64,000 nucleotides of DNA from Hypericum androsaemum (lineage: Eukaryota; Streptophyta; Magnoliopsida; Malpighiales; Hypericaceae). How positions within the stretch are numbered: position 1 is the stretch's first letter; each line of letters begins with the position of its first letter. Below, piece by piece: positions 1 through 13,075 of this stretch. A program made the position numbers and the translations under genes. Location of the stretch: contig OZ023181.1 in NCBI GenBank assembly GCA_963995505.1, positions 24,362,366-24,426,365 of the forward strand, in the 5' to 3' direction. The notes beneath the pieces are model-generated. The model did no database searches. It was not told the DNA's origin and saw only the letters and a list, made by a program, of their open reading frames with translations.

Positions 1-138
1 GTTTATGGTGTAGGGCTGCCCAACCACACAAATTAACAATCGAATTATTCACGACTAAGAAGGACCGCCTTCTTTTTCGGTCCGGATAGACCATATATGT
101 CACTGTTAATGTAGTAATTGGTTTTGAAATTGAAGTAC

Positions 139-1229
139 CTGAATGTAGGAACAATCGAGAAACTTTTCGAGATCGCCCAGTCTGATCACGTCCTGATAAA
201 CATATCTTCTAACCTGCAACGGTAGATCAATATTCAAACCATCTAGCTCATTAAAAAAAAAAACCCTAGTTGTTGTGTTTGATATTGGATTAAATGAGGA
301 AAGCGATTCACATCACTTTCCAAAGCCCAGGTTGGGATTTAGGTGGAAGAAGTTAGGCAACCCCCACCTTCCGTGATAGGGAAAATTAAATGAACTGGGC
401 AGGGAAATTTAAGCCCGAATATATATTTGACCGGAAAGAGAAAAATAAATAAATGGGGTCAAAGTTTCGCTTTCTGTGAAAGCAACGGGTGAGGGGGGAA
501 ATTGACAGCCATGAAATTATTTCGGATAGGGAAAAGAAGACATCTACCAAATGTGAGAAAAAACCAAACCCAAAAAGTTGGAATCAGAGGGGACATGACA
601 CCCTATTTATGGAATCCCTCATACATTAAATAAATTACTCTTAACAAACTTTGGTTGGTCCATCACCAATAAAACATTAAAAAAAAAACCATCTTCAAAG
701 ATGGACCAATTAATGCATAAAAATTCCATTATTCTTTGGAAAATATAACCCGTTAATTATAAGATGGAGAGACGCGGAGAACTGTGGAATTAAATTAATT
801 AATATAGCACTCCCCCTTTCCCTGCATGGGAATTCAAAGAAAATACTAAATATAGCCGCCACCAACAAGTAATAAATAAGGCTGGTTCTCAGGTGGCAGG
901 AAAAGGGGAAACGCCGACTGTCTACAGTAATTCAGTAATTTGGTAGATCAAAATTAACACAAGTATATAATTAAACAAACACGGTGCAATTAGAAAGGAA
1001 AGCTCGAACTCGAGATCGCTCGGTAACTAACCTGGAGGAGTGGGTGGTTAGGGTGGAGAGGGAGGCAGTGAGGGCAGATGCTGAGGCAGCAGAGCAAGCA
1101 GAAGACGTTCTTCTCATTCTTCCTACGTCCCGCGTGGTCCCCACACCCACTGAAGAATCTCATCCCTATGAGTCCTTCCAGCCACCCCGGCTTCATCTTC
1201 TTGTTCCCTCCTAATTCCTCCATATCCAT
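139..1229 (-). CDS. PLATZ-family zinc-binding protein, 5' part (gene runs off the left edge)
   Basis: Two coding exons on the minus strand: exon 1 at 1229-1032 (66 codons) and exon 2 at 213-139 (25 codons), separated by an 818-bp intron with GT-AG borders and phase 0 on both sides. Exon 1 encodes the PLATZ signature: a MKPGWLEGL start, then CGDH, RRKNEKNVFCLLCCLS, ICPHC and LPLHPNHPLLQ, supplying the Cys/His residues of the family's zinc-binding region. Exon 2 continues with VRRYVYQDVIRLGDLEKF and CSYIQ, which is the family's normal second exon. PLATZ proteins are plant nuclear proteins that bind A/T-rich DNA and usually repress transcription. The next exon should start after CSYIQ; the only acceptor-like site in the last 138 bases would make a 36-bp intron followed by a stop, so it probably lies outside the window. 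The start at 1229 (MDMEELGG) is preferred; an in-frame ATG at 1265 is also possible. Confidence 0.88.
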
Positions 1230-1265
1230 GTCACCTCCGTTGATCCTTCTCCTCCCCTTCATCAT

Positions 1266-2398
1266 AATTTACCAAATTAACCCTCGATTACGTGTCTGTG
1301 GGTTGATCAATTGGGTTTGGGTTGGTGGGTTTTACGATTCTAGAGAGAGAGAGAGAGGAGTATGTGTGTTTTAGTATTGGTGTCGTCCTTATTTAATCTG
1401 AGGTGTTTAAATTATAGGGGAGAGGCCGAGAGCTTCGCCAGAATCTTTGTCGTTTTCCTTTGCTTCTCTGTAGAAATTCTCTGAGAGAGAGAGAGAGAGA
1501 GAGGGGCAGAGGGCTCTACCGTACTACAGCACTGCTGGAAGAGAGAGAAGTAGACAGCCAAACTGATATTTTCTTTTCCGTTTTGCTATTTTCCATTCTC
1601 AACGAACCTTACATTTGAAAGAGGAAATTTTTGAATTCATTTTTTCCCCAAAAAAAAGGAAATTTCGATTTTCTGAAGGGTGAGATTATGATAATGAAAA
1701 TTATTCGATGTACAAACATATACAAGTCCGAATAATTTGTATAACAAGTGATCGAATTGTATTCTTAAAATTCGAACTTCAAATGTGTGTTTTAAGTTAC
1801 AAAATTAATTTACTAATTGATCTATGGATGGTGTAAAAATTAAGAAATAAAGATTTTGCACCGAAGCATTCTCGGTATAAAGAATTTCTCCCTCTAATTT
1901 ATAGATTTCTCATTTCTTTGACAAATAATTTCCTATATATAACGTTTTAATTCCCAAAATTGGATAAATGGATGAGTGGGAGAGAGAGGGCATGGGGGAT
2001 GATGAGGTGTAGGATCGGGAATGGTGTCAATGGCGGGAAGCCAGCACACCGACTTGTATTCTCTCTCTCTCTCAATATTTCACCGACTTATTATTACAAA
2101 CATATTTGTTCCGAAATTCCGACGAGCTAATACAGCGGATAATACCACTCTGATTGAATTCCATATCATCTAAGTCTCAGAATCTGAGTATTAGTAATTA
2201 TTAATAGCGGGCGATGTACCATATAATATATTTGGCAGTGCCTGGCTCAAGGACTCACCCATTAAATATTAACTGCCTGCTTGGCTATTGTATCTTGAGT
2301 GGGGGAAAAACGATCCTAATAGGGATGTTACACTGCGAGGAATCGAATTGGATTGACTATTGTCTGCTCCCCCCAAAAAAATTTACCAATAAATTAAA
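1266..2398. other. 5' flank of the PLATZ gene, no gene seen
   Basis: Upstream of the PLATZ coding start there are GA-rich tracts (about 1342-1358 and 1481-1503) and a CT tract (about 2059-2072). These are typical of plant leaders and promoters and read as CT on the PLATZ strand. No coding region is supported here. The rest is AT-rich spacer. Confidence 0.5.
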
Positions 2399-3217
2399 GA
2401 ATAAATTACTCTCAGGTCCCTAAAATTTACTTAAATTACTATTTTAGTCCCTACTGTTTCGAAATTGAAACTTTTGTCCCCCTAGTTTGCTTAAATGTCA
2501 CTCTCAAGTCCCTCGCTGATGTCATCGGTCAATTTAATTTCAAAAAGACAGTTTTACCCTTACAAAAACCAAAAAATCATTTGTCTTCCCCGAGCCATCT
2601 CATTCGCCGACGAGGAGACCCGGGGCGGACTTGTGGATCCCGGCATCGACGTCTTCAGCGGCCTGCCTCGCCGGCCCCCCACAAGCTGTGGCTTGCCCTC
2701 GATATTGCTACTCCGGTGGCACACGTATCGGCACCGTCGCTGCTCAACAATTCCGCTTGTCATCTCCGCTCTCAATAATTCTTGGCGTTGTCACAAACAG
2801 GTGTGAGGATGGAGCCTCAAAAGAATGGCTCGGTCACTGGAGCCCGAGACGTTCCCGAAATTCGGGCGGGAAGCCGACGCCGGAGTCGTCTTCATCCTCG
2901 AGCCCAAGTTGAGACTGGCGACCCAGTTGCATTTACGATGTTGTTGTTCATGACCTTGGGACCGGCCACGAAGAATCAGCTGGAGAAGATGGTCACCGAA
3001 TGTTGGGCCCGGAACGAGAGAGCGAGGAAGACGAAGGTTTTTATTATTTCAATCCAAGGGCAAAATAGTCATTTCTATGACCAAAAAAATATGACATCAG
3101 CGAGGGACCTGAAAGTGACATTTAAGCAAATTAGGGGGACCGAAATTTCGATTTCAAAATAACAAGGACTAAAATAATAATTTAAACAAACTCTAGCGAC
3201 CTGAGGATAATTTGCTC
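2399..3217. mobile_element. Non-autonomous Mutator-like element with long TIRs
   Basis: The 819-bp element is bounded by a perfect 9-bp target duplication, taaattaaa, at 2390-2398 and 3218-3226. The ends are inverted repeats of about 125-130 bp: the left one starts gaataaattactctcaggtc and the right one, read backwards, gagcaaattatcctcaggtc. The 9-bp duplication and long TIRs are the marks of Mutator superfamily elements. The interior (about 2580-3040) is much richer in G+C than the TIRs and the surrounding DNA, which suggests a captured gene fragment, but I cannot name a donor. No transposase is present. The inner TIR sequence (ctcaggtccct, then tgatgtcatcgg) resembles the element at 19253-19640, so they belong to related families. 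Confidence 0.85.
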
Positions 3218-4330
3218 TAAATTAAAACATAGGAAATCCCAAATTACCTACCCCAATTTCGTACCCCTGTTTGTCCAACTGTTTTCCAAGGACAAGATTT
3301 ATTATTTGTGGTAGGATTATTTTGTCGTGTAGCAGCCTCCCTGCCTCGGTCTCTAAACTTGTCGTCTGACCAACCAAATTAACATTTCAAATAATATTTA
3401 ATTATTTATCATGCCAGTGTTCGCTCACTGTGTACGATATTTTGAGTAACTTTATTAGTAAAATTTAAATTCTAAATATTTTTCAATATTATTTAAATTA
3501 GCTAAATTATATTTTACTGGAGGAAACATTTTATTGATGCACTAAATCATGCATTGCTTAATTATTATATATATCGGGTTGCTAAAAACACCGAGTTGTT
3601 GCCTACCTGTCTATGGATTTGGGGAGGTGTGACAAGATTTAAATTTTACGAAAATTATTTCTGATCATCTGTACGGAGAGGTAGCCACTCACGTATTTTT
3701 GTTTTTAGTTTTTACGTTGAACCTGTTCAAGTTATGGCCGAGAACATTTTCTTGAGCTTTAAAGTACTTGGCCAGGGACTGGCGTTTGAATTTGAACCAG
3801 GATTTTCACTACTCGATTTTCTTATAGGTATTAATATATTAATTACACAAATTTGAAATAAATCAGTGCAGCCAATTACTTGATAAAAGTAATGAAAGTC
3901 GTAATTCTCAGAAAAAGTGATACCAGCTTAATCACTAGTCGATTATCCCCGGAGTATATAGAATATGGAAAAGAAAATATTAACTCACGTGCATGAGAAC
4001 GTGGGGCTATAGCATTCCCAGATATTCCACGATAAGGGGAACAAAAGAAATCCAGTTGTTTGGAGGCAACAACATTCTCCACCTATACCTAATATGACCA
4101 CTAAACGACTCTTAATTTATCGTCGTTCGTGATTTAACAATAGATACTAGAGAAGATTGAAAATATTCGTTTTACTAGGAAAGCCGCACCTAACATTTAA
4201 ACATTTCAAAATGTTTCATTTATGACAGTTATTTTATCATAATTATCACTTTAATTCCATGTGGAGTAATTACTTTTTTTAGTTTATACCGTTTAGTATA
4301 TGGTCAACTGAGCCGACTAATTAAGTTCGA

Positions 4331-4386
4331 GCTGGGTAGGATCTTTAAAAGGTGACAAGCTGGGTAGGATCTTTAAAAGGTGACAA
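4331..4386. repeat. 28-bp perfect tandem duplication
   Basis: The unit beginning gctgggtaggatctttaaaa and ending ggtgacaa occurs twice in a row (4331-4358 and 4359-4386) without a mismatch. A perfect copy in otherwise non-coding DNA suggests a recent duplication. Confidence 0.9.
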
Positions 4387-6464
4387 AACTATCTCAACGA
4401 GTATTATCACTGTTACATTTTCAAAGACTCGAACCCGATATTCGATTAATTAAAATAACTCTTTTTTCAATAGATCTAAGAGTCTTTGGTGAGTAGAGTA
4501 ATAACTAATCACTAAAGAAATATCAGTTTGACTTGTGCATGCCCCAGGGACGTTGGTGCCTCACGTGTTAGTGATGGGCTGGGTCTAGTTTCCTAGTCGG
4601 GCCTGACCGAGATTTTAGGGCTCGTGTGATTAATTCTACTCGGCCGAACTCACCAGGCCCATTATGACGAACTATAATTGCTGAGGCCCGGCTCAATGGG
4701 GCCCAAAGCAACCACGGCTTATACACCAAAAATGTTCTCTTACTTTCCTATTTACATTTTCTCTGCCCTCTGTATTCTTTCCTAGCATTTGGCACATTCC
4801 CTTTTTTTTGCCCCCCACAACCCCAATTATATATTAAACTAATTAACCGAATCAATTAGCATCTCTTGATAGAGCAATCATAACCACGTTATAAGCGTCG
4901 GTCGGCCTTATCATCCCAATAATGCTGATCAATTTGTAACACAAATTAAGACGGAGATGGACATTTGACTGGTCACAAGTTTGGAATTTAATGAGAAAAT
5001 GATGATGAAAATACACGAGATAGTTGACGTATCAACTAATTAATCAGTCGATACGAAATTGAATTTGTAAAATTATAATCTATAGTTCTTACTTTAAAGT
5101 AATTAGTCTCTAAACTATCGGGCCCAAAATTACTATATGAAAACACCGTCTTCTAAAATTTTGAATTAATCGTCAAATTATGTTGTTGCGATGGGACCAA
5201 GCAGTTAGGTAAAATGCCAGATATGTAACGAGGTGCCAATAATAGCCGCAGTGCAATATAAGAAAGATCGAGATGGAAGATTGGGATCAAAGAAATCCTC
5301 CAAAGTTTGGTGGAAGTTGGAATATTTGCATATGATATTTTAAAAATGTCGATCCACCATCCATCATTTTAATATTTTTGATGTGATGAGATATATTCTA
5401 TTGTTGCGAGTTGATTCAATGGTCGATTGTACTTGCGCCAATGCGGTTTTAAACTCTACATCTAAGTTTGCTCCAGCAGTGAACAAAACATCCATCCACC
5501 ATGGTTCTACAGTACCCTTCGATCTACCGATTGGGTAATCATTATACACGTCTGACCTTTACCGGTGCATTGGATTATCGTAATTTTTTATAGAAGGAGA
5601 GTTTATTAATAGTAATATTTCTAATCTATTTAGAATAGTATTCACTTTTAAGATTACCACCGGTAGTCTCGTTAAAATTTTATTGTGATAAAATTTAATA
5701 TAAAAATTGCGATAGGTAAAGAATATCTCGATAAGAAAAGATTCCACTAGAACAGAAAATCGAACTAATCATCTTCCTATTTGAAAGGATTGTGGGGGGT
5801 GGGAGGTTGCTTAAGAGTCTGCATTATAATGTAATGATAACTACGCAATATATACATGTGGCCAAACATAGTTCTAGAATATGTCATAATAGCGGAAGTA
5901 GACAATTATAAAGGAATGAAAATGTTTTGCGTGGTTACAAGAATTTAATGTTAAATTATTTGGCCTGGGAACAGGGTAAATCCTTGACTCAGTTAACGAG
6001 ATGATTGGCAATTGCCAAGGCAATAAATAGTTGGAAGATTTGGTTAATGAGATGTTAAATAAATTATTTTATAAAAAAAGAGTCCCTCGTCATTCGTTAA
6101 AAAAAAAAAGATTTCCGGTGCACCAGACAAGAAGAAAATAAGAGGAATGACTGAAATTTTTCTTAACCAATATTAAATTCCACATAATTGTTAACCATGC
6201 GTGGTTAGCAGTAAATTAGCAGCGGAAGTGTTCCCGTCCCGTGTTGGTTTTCAATATAATATTCTATCCGAATAGTTACTAGCTCGATTAATATATGTTA
6301 GACTCAGATATAACATTTGAAAGGATTGAAAGTTCATCCTAACAAAATTGCAACAAAACAAAAATCGAGACAAAAATCACGGTAAACCCAAAAAAATACT
6401 GGTAGGCTGCTGCTCTGCCGCCACTAAGCTAAAAGAGTCCCACCTGCTGAAGTGGCAACTTTAG

Positions 6465-6597
6465 TCCAGCGAGAGAGAGAGAGAGAGGGGAAACCGATTC
6501 TTGTCTTGCTCGCTACTAAATCTCTCCATTAGCATCTCCCTCCCTAATCCCATCTCTCCTTGTCCCCCCTTTGTTAAATTACCTTCAACACCAATCC

Positions 6598-6636
<39 letters not shown>

Positions 6637-6747
6637 CACCATATAACCGCTTCATCCCCTAGTGTCGGTTACTCATAACACTCTTTACACTGTGCATTAT
6701 ACTCGTGGAGATAGCTAGCTAGCTAGCGAGGGCGAGATCGGATCGAG
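6465..6747 (+). promoter_or_regulatory. CT/GA-rich 5' leader and proximal promoter of the UAP gene
   Basis: GA repeats at 6471-6487 and a long CT tract at 6599-6636 are followed by a TATA-like stretch (catataacc, about 6640) and then the coding start at 6748. Pyrimidine-rich tracts of this kind are common just upstream of plant start codons. The four-base unit agct is repeated (agctagctagctagc) at about 6713-6727. The transcription start cannot be fixed from the sequence. Confidence 0.4.
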
Positions 6748-9700
6748 ATGAGCGAGCCAGTGAGTGTCGAGAACGGGAACAACACGGCGTCGTCGGGGTC
6801 GCCCCCGCAGCCGGCGAGCAACTCTTCATCCGCGGCGAGTCCTGGACCGAGTCCGTTGGCTGCTCCGCCCCAGGCGCTGCTCGAGCGGCTCAAGGACTAC
6901 GGCCAGGAGGACGCCTTCGCGCTCTGGGACGAGCTCTCCCCCTCCGACCGCCTCCTCCTCGTCCAGGACATCGAGGTCCTTTTCGTCTTTTCACTTTCTC
7001 CAGTTTTGGAATTTCGCTTGTTTTCCAGTTCCCGCGCTCTCGTGATAAACAAAACAGAGAAGAAGAAAATGTTCTGTGATTTTTACAGAGATTTATCATC
7101 TTGCTTGGAAAAATAAAGAGAGAGAGAGAGAGAGGAAATGTGATCGGTGTCTGTGAATTATCGGTTTAATTTGGAATTATTGAATTTTGGATGCAGAACA
7201 TAGATCTTGCTAGGATCGATCGGATTATACAATGTTCGCTTCGATCTCAAGGTAACTACTCACACGCGTGTTCTACAGCATTTGCAACGGCTTTTTTTGA
7301 TTCAGTGTTAATAGTCTAATCTAACGTTGGCGGTGTCTTGATCCTATTCTGCAGCGCTGCCATTGGCGGCAATAGAGCAGGTGCCGGAGGGTAGCGTGTC
7401 CACTGTTGAGGAAAGGACACCCGAGGAGAGGGAGAGGTGGTGCAAGATGGGACTGAAGGCCATCCGTGATGGGAAATTGGCTGTCTTGCTTTTATCTGGC
7501 GGCCAAGTAATCCCCCTGATAATTGTCTCTCTGTTCCTTTGCTTTATTTATGAAAATTTTGATGTCTGCTCTTGGTCACGAAAAGTAAATCATGATTTAA
7601 CAAAAGCTATTAGTACCATAAAGCTTACTGTATGGTTTAGAAAATCTTAGCTTTCGAATTGTGATCTTTGCTTGTAAATGCTTGCTTTCTCGTGGTGTCT
7701 TGTATAAACTTTGGCAAACAAGTTGCTTTTGCTAAATGACTCCGCTCTATTCAATTTCCGTTCCAACAAATAGAAAAGAAAGTTGATAGTTGGTTTATGA
7801 CTGGTTACTGATGCAATTTACGAATAGAAGTCTGTTCTGATTGACGATTGTTGTGTATGTTTACCTTTGAATATTTCTTACCTTGTCTAATAGTCTCTGT
7901 CTTTCTTGGAGCCATTTTTAGAAAAGAGGTGACATCCGTTTCTGTATATGTTTAGGGCAAGTGGTTCTCTGTGAAGAAAATTTTGACCTTCAAATGGGGG
8001 TTTTGTGTGCAAACTTGTCCAATCAGAAACTATATGATTATATGCGTGTGGCCGAAGTTGTGAGTTAAAACATCTCTTAAGTTATCAATCATTCATGTAT
8101 GCCCACTGTTTACTTTTATAAATGAGTTTGTTTCAGCTGTCAAATTGGGCCCCTTTCCTTCCTTTCTCTTGTCGGCATGATGTGATCTTTTGGATGTTTA
8201 TTATTCATCACTTTGTAGGGTTTTTGCTTTATTGTAAAAGCTCTAGAAAGTGTAGGCTTGATATACTTAGGCTAGGTAGACCGGCAGAGACATGCCTTTT
8301 ATCTGGTGTTTTGCCCTGAACAAATGCAAGACTTCCACTTTTTCATGGTGTCAACTGTATAGCACACTCCATAAGGGACAGGAGAACATAAGTACAGTAT
8401 CAGTATCCATAGACGGTAATCTTGACTGTTACTCCTCTGAACTATGCAGGGCACTCGACTGGGGAGTTCAGATCCGAAAGGATGTTTTAGTAAGTTTTAT
8501 TCTGTCACATGGTTGCGAAATTATCAGTTTTAAAAATCGGTAGCTCTGCCGTTGTTTGCCACATAACAGGTTTCCTTCTGATGGCTTCCAATAGTATATG
8601 TTTAATTTAAAAAATATTGAAGCTTATGCTCTAGTCATATATAGACATGCAAGCCAAACAGAAGTAGCTGCGGACATTATATGCCACGACTGTGAGAGAG
8701 CTGGTGATGCTAACTAGGTGGCTTTAAGTTGCTATAGTTTTTCAAATTTCCAGGTCCAAATCAAATGTTCCAGAGGGATATAATCAAATCAAATGTTCCA
8801 CATTTCTTCAGGCAATATGTGTATGATGTGGCATACTTCGACTGCAACTCTTATGATGGGTCTACAAATTGTTATTTCAGATATTGGCCTTCCATCTGGC
8901 AAGTCCCTTTTCCAGCTGCAGGCTGAGCGGATTTTGTGCATCCAGAGACTAGCTGCTCAAGCTCAAAATGATGGTAAGGTCAACAGTCCATGGTCTGTCT
9001 AATCACACATTTCTTTGACGTGCTATCAAAATGTGGCTCATGCCTGCTTCAGGAGGTTCATCGCCAATACATTGGTACATAATGACGAGCCCATTCACTG
9101 ATGAGGCCACACACAGGTTTTTCGAAAGTCACAAGTACTTCGGAATGGAAGCTGATCAAGTAATATGTTTTTTGTTTGATGGAGGTTATCAGATTTTATT
9201 TTCTGTTTGCCTTATTTTCTGACATGAAAATATGTGCTTCTTTAATGTAGGTTACCTTTTTCCAGCAAGGTACAATACCTTGTATCTCAAAGGATGGCAG
9301 ATTTATCATGGAGACTCCATACAGGGTACAATCCTATACTTGGTCATTTTGGGGTTGAAAGAGCTGATAAGAGCTTTCATCTCTTGGTTGTTTAGCTAAT
9401 TTGGAGTCTAAACAAACATTTGGCAGCATCTCTTCATTACAAATCCTTGTCATTTGTTATGAGATCTTTATATTCGTATAAGTTGTTCATGGCAGTTGAA
9501 ACTGATAAGATGTGTGTTGTATCCTATTGGTCATCAAGTTGCATTGCAAGAATTACCCTGATGGAAAATCTCTTAGGCTTCACCTTCTTCTGATTGCTCC
9601 TTGACCACATAATCATTTTTCCAGTGATGATTCCTTCTCTTACAAAAAGGATACCTGGCTGGAAATAGTTAACAAGATCTTGAAGTTCAGGAGAATAGAC

Positions 9701-11977
9701 AGGAAACGCCCCTTTTTAGGGTGGGTGTGTGTTTTGAAAATGACGAATGTCTATGACCTTATTTTCTCTTGGTTAAGAAATTGAAGTTCCATGTGCAATC
9801 AACTATAATATTTATTCTTATAGCATTCTTTGAACAACCAACCGTCATTTTGTTGTTTGGTTTTTCTTCTTTAACCTTAACTTGTATCCATATGTCCAGT
9901 CATTTTATTGTGATTTTCTGAAAACAGGTAGCTAAGTCTCCCGATGGGAATGGAGGGGTATATTCTGGTTTGTTTCCAGAACCTTACTCAACGTGTCAGT
10001 CAACAATTATATAGATATTTCCACTTGATACTCACACAATCCGTTTTGGGTTTTCACCCTTCAGCCCTGAAATATTCAAAGTTATTGGAAGATATGTCTT
10101 CTAGAGGGATCAAATATGTTGATTGCTATGGTGTTGACAATGCACTTGTGAGTGATTTTTCTTTCTCCTTTAAGATCTAAAAATCCAGTTCCTTTCTGAT
10201 GTAAAAATGTAGTGATTTGGATATCCTAAGCAGGTGAGGGTTGCTGATCCAACCTTTTTGGGCTATTTCATTGATAGAGGTGTAGCTTCTGCTGCTAAAG
10301 TTGTCAGAAAGGTAATAACATTTTCCTTCCCAACGGAAAAAGAACTACTGCAGCTTGTTGTTAGTTTTTGATTTTTTCTGTTCTGGGTTTGACACAAAGT
10401 AGGAGAAAAACTGCCTGAACTCACTCATCTGTTATATGGATCATCCACGGATGTTATGTCTGAAGAGACTGTTAATGTGCATAATTTTTTCCCGAACTCT
10501 GCAACGCATCTTAATCTTTTTGCAGGCATATCCCCAAGAAAATGTTGGTGTATTTGTAAGGCGAGGTAAAGGTGGACCCTTGACTGTTGTTGAATACAGT
10601 GAGTTGGATCAGTCACTTGCTTCTGCAATCAATCAAACAACTGGGCGTCTTCGTTATTGTTGGAGTAATGTATGGGCTACTCTTCATGCAAAATCATCTG
10701 TTCTGTGTTGATTTAGTGTATTTGGCTGTAACAACCTGTCATAGAGTGACATGTTTTAAAACTTCAAATTCCGGAAACTATATGACCTTTCTCAGCCTGA
10801 AAACAGGTGCTTGATGCTACGACTATGGAATGATCCATCTTTTTGGATTCCCTTCGATTTATTTTCTCGTAGTTTGAAACTTTTTCCTTCAAGTTCGGAA
10901 ATTGCTTTATTCCCTGCCATGGTTTTCAGGTATGCCTGCACATGTTTACTCTGGATTTTTTGAATCAAGTGGCCAATAGCCTGGAGAGAGACAGCATGTT
11001 AGTGACCTTCTCTTTCCCATTTGCTCTGATATAGAAGTCTGATGTGCTGCCCTCTATTTTACTTTGGTTTTATTCCTGTACAATTCTTCAAAATGATATT
11101 CTTTTCGTTGACTCCATTGACATACTGATTAGATTAGCTTTTCGATAAATCTGAAACCGGTCTTTCCGCTTCTTTCTTCTGTATTACCTCGTGCACCTTC
11201 AATCTGAAATCTACAAACTGCTGTGTCCCAGGGCACCGGACACTTATTGTCTTTAAGAATGAGAAGAAAGGATCTCTAGGAGATAATACTCTTTTTTCTT
11301 GCACATGATTCACTTTTCCTTCAGGCCAGGATGCAACTTTGTTTAGCCATCTTTTTTAGAGTTTGAATTTAAGTGGTACACATATCTTAACACACTGTTA
11401 TTCAACTGTCTGTTTTGGCTGCAGTTTCCATCTTGCTGAGAAAAAAATCCCTTCAATTCACGGGATGACCGTGGGACTAAAGCTAGAGCAATTCATATTT
11501 GATGCATTCCCGTATGCGCCTACAACTGCACTCTTTGAGGTAATGTTTAATCGTTCGATATCGTCTATAAAATGTTACAAAGGGAAAGTGTTCCATTCCA
11601 TGCCCGTGATTGTGAACATTGTTTATTTCAGGTACAGCGCGAAGAAGAGTTTGCCCCTGTGAAAAATGCCAATGGAGCAAATTATGACACTCCAGACAGC
11701 GCAAGGCTGCTTGTGCTTCGGCTCCACACTCGGTGGGTAATTGCAGCCGGAGGGTTCTTAACTCATTCCGTGCCTTTGTACGCAACAGGTTAAGTCCACG
11801 TCCTCGACCGCTTTAGCTTCCTGTTTTAGCCCTTGAAAGATTCTGTGTTTAAATGGCCTCTTCCTGCTCTCCTGTGCAGGCGTGGAGGTGTCTCCACTTT
11901 GCTCGTATGCAGGAGAAAACCTTGAAGCTATATGCCGTGGAAGGACATTTCATGCGCCTTGTGAAATTACATTCTAG
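6748..11977 (+). CDS. GlcNAc1pUT: UDP-N-acetylglucosamine pyrophosphorylase (UDP-HexNAc diphosphorylase)
   Basis: Cytosolic enzyme making UDP-GlcNAc from GlcNAc-1-phosphate and UTP, feeding N-glycans, GPI anchors and O-GlcNAc. Fifteen exons keep one frame: 6748-6975, 7197-7251, 7355-7506, 8450-8489, 8881-8973, 9053-9159, 9251-9325, 9928-9967, 10065-10147, 10234-10311, 10526-10669, 10930-10997, 11425-11539, 11632-11788 and 11880-11977. They total 1533 bp (510 aa plus stop), a normal length for the plant enzyme. Every junction is GT-AG. The nucleotide-binding motif [17 protein letters not shown] spans exons 3-4, followed by [17 protein letters not shown], the substrate-site segment [20 protein letters not shown], and [20 protein letters not shown]. 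The C-terminus ends [12 protein letters not shown]. The N-terminus (about residues 10-40) is Ser/Pro/Ala-rich and GC-rich, as is usual in this family. An AATAAA lies at 12311. I see no break in it. Confidence 0.96.
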
Positions 11978-13075
11978 TAAACTTACTGTGCGGCTCTTGT
12001 AATTTTTCACCTGTGAGTGAGCTTATCAAGGTTCCGAGTTAGATTGGTGAGATTCAAGTGTACGCTTATAGGATTGGGCTTCTGGTCATATTCTTTTATA
12101 TAAACCTTTTCCGGGTGCAATTGTGTCCTTGTATACAAGAAAATCCTTTGAGATACAAAAAAAGACCTCAATCAATCGATAAAAGTATAAAAATAACTCT
12201 TCAAAGGCCGCAAAGACATGGTCCAGAAGGCGCGCTTGAAGCTTTAAAAGCCTAGGGAAAAAGTTACTAGGTGAAATTTTCCACTAGGCCAGGTTGCAGT
12301 TACAAGTCTCAATAAAAATTTGTCTCAGTAAAATTGAATATGAAAAAATCACAACGGAGAAAAAAATACCCAAGATTACTGATATCATGTAATTCCACGC
12401 CAGTACCTGTCCTCAGATTCTTTAATTCTATCCTTTTGTTGGTTCTTTTTCGTTCTCTGTACGTGACATTAAATTCTTTCTTCTTCCCAGCCGAGCCAAG
12501 TATCTTCTACTCGTTAATATCACCGGTGATACATGATGATAAAGAATTATTGGGAAATTAATTGAATTTGAGTTGACCGTCCTAGTGGTAGACTATTGTA
12601 TTAACCTTTATTTCTCACCATTTATCCTCACTTCTGTCATATTCTGAGCCCCAGCTCAATCATTTCTATGGATAAAATACTCGTTAAACTAGCTAATATA
12701 AATTTAAAATAAGTTTAAACATAATTCTCATTATCGAGTTTTTAAAGTAGATACTTGACTTAGAATCAAAACATATGGTTAAACTAGTTTGCCTTGTATT
12801 CTTTTGGGTCAAATCGAACAGAAAAAATAAATAAGACCGAACAAGAATTCAGGTCCTGCCAACCGGAATCGATTATATTTATTTATCGGATCCACCGCGA
12901 CAGGAATATGTATATCTCTCGATTTGTCATGTATATCCTCTTACAATTATCAAAACAAACATAGGTATCCTCGTGATATCGACAACTCTATATAAATAAA
13001 AAACTTTCAATTACCCAACACCCAGACCAGACAAGACCAGACCAAAGCCTTTGCTTCAAACCCTCTCTTACAAAA
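11978..13075. other. 3' UTR of UAP gene and promoter of the next gene
   Basis: The first part is the 3' UTR of the UAP gene, with a possible polyadenylation signal AATAAA at 12311-12316. The rest is AT-rich spacer without a supported reading frame. It ends in the promoter of the gene at 13076. Confidence 0.5.
12988..13075 (+). promoter_or_regulatory. TATA box and leader of the 137-aa gene
   Basis: A good plant TATA box, tataaata, lies at 12991-12998, 78 bases before the coding start at 13076. The leader contains the short repeated motif accaga/agacc and ends with a favourable start context (acaaaaATGGAG). Confidence 0.6.

Larger units (their letters stand above)
3227..6747. other. Intergenic spacer, no gene supported
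   Basis: This AT-rich DNA contains only short chance reading frames. A 28-bp tandem duplication lies at 4331-4386. GA/CT simple repeats near the right end belong to the leader of the next gene. I see no conserved protein, RNA gene or bounded transposon in it. Confidence 0.5.

Noticed and set aside
103..138. A third PLATZ exon starting at position 102 on the minus strand.
   Set aside because: The intron would be 36 bases, too short for plants, and the first codon in frame is a stop.
1078..1374. Plus-strand frames of 76-98 codons at the left end.
   Set aside because: They are antisense shadows of PLATZ exon 1, whose minus-strand protein matches the family closely.
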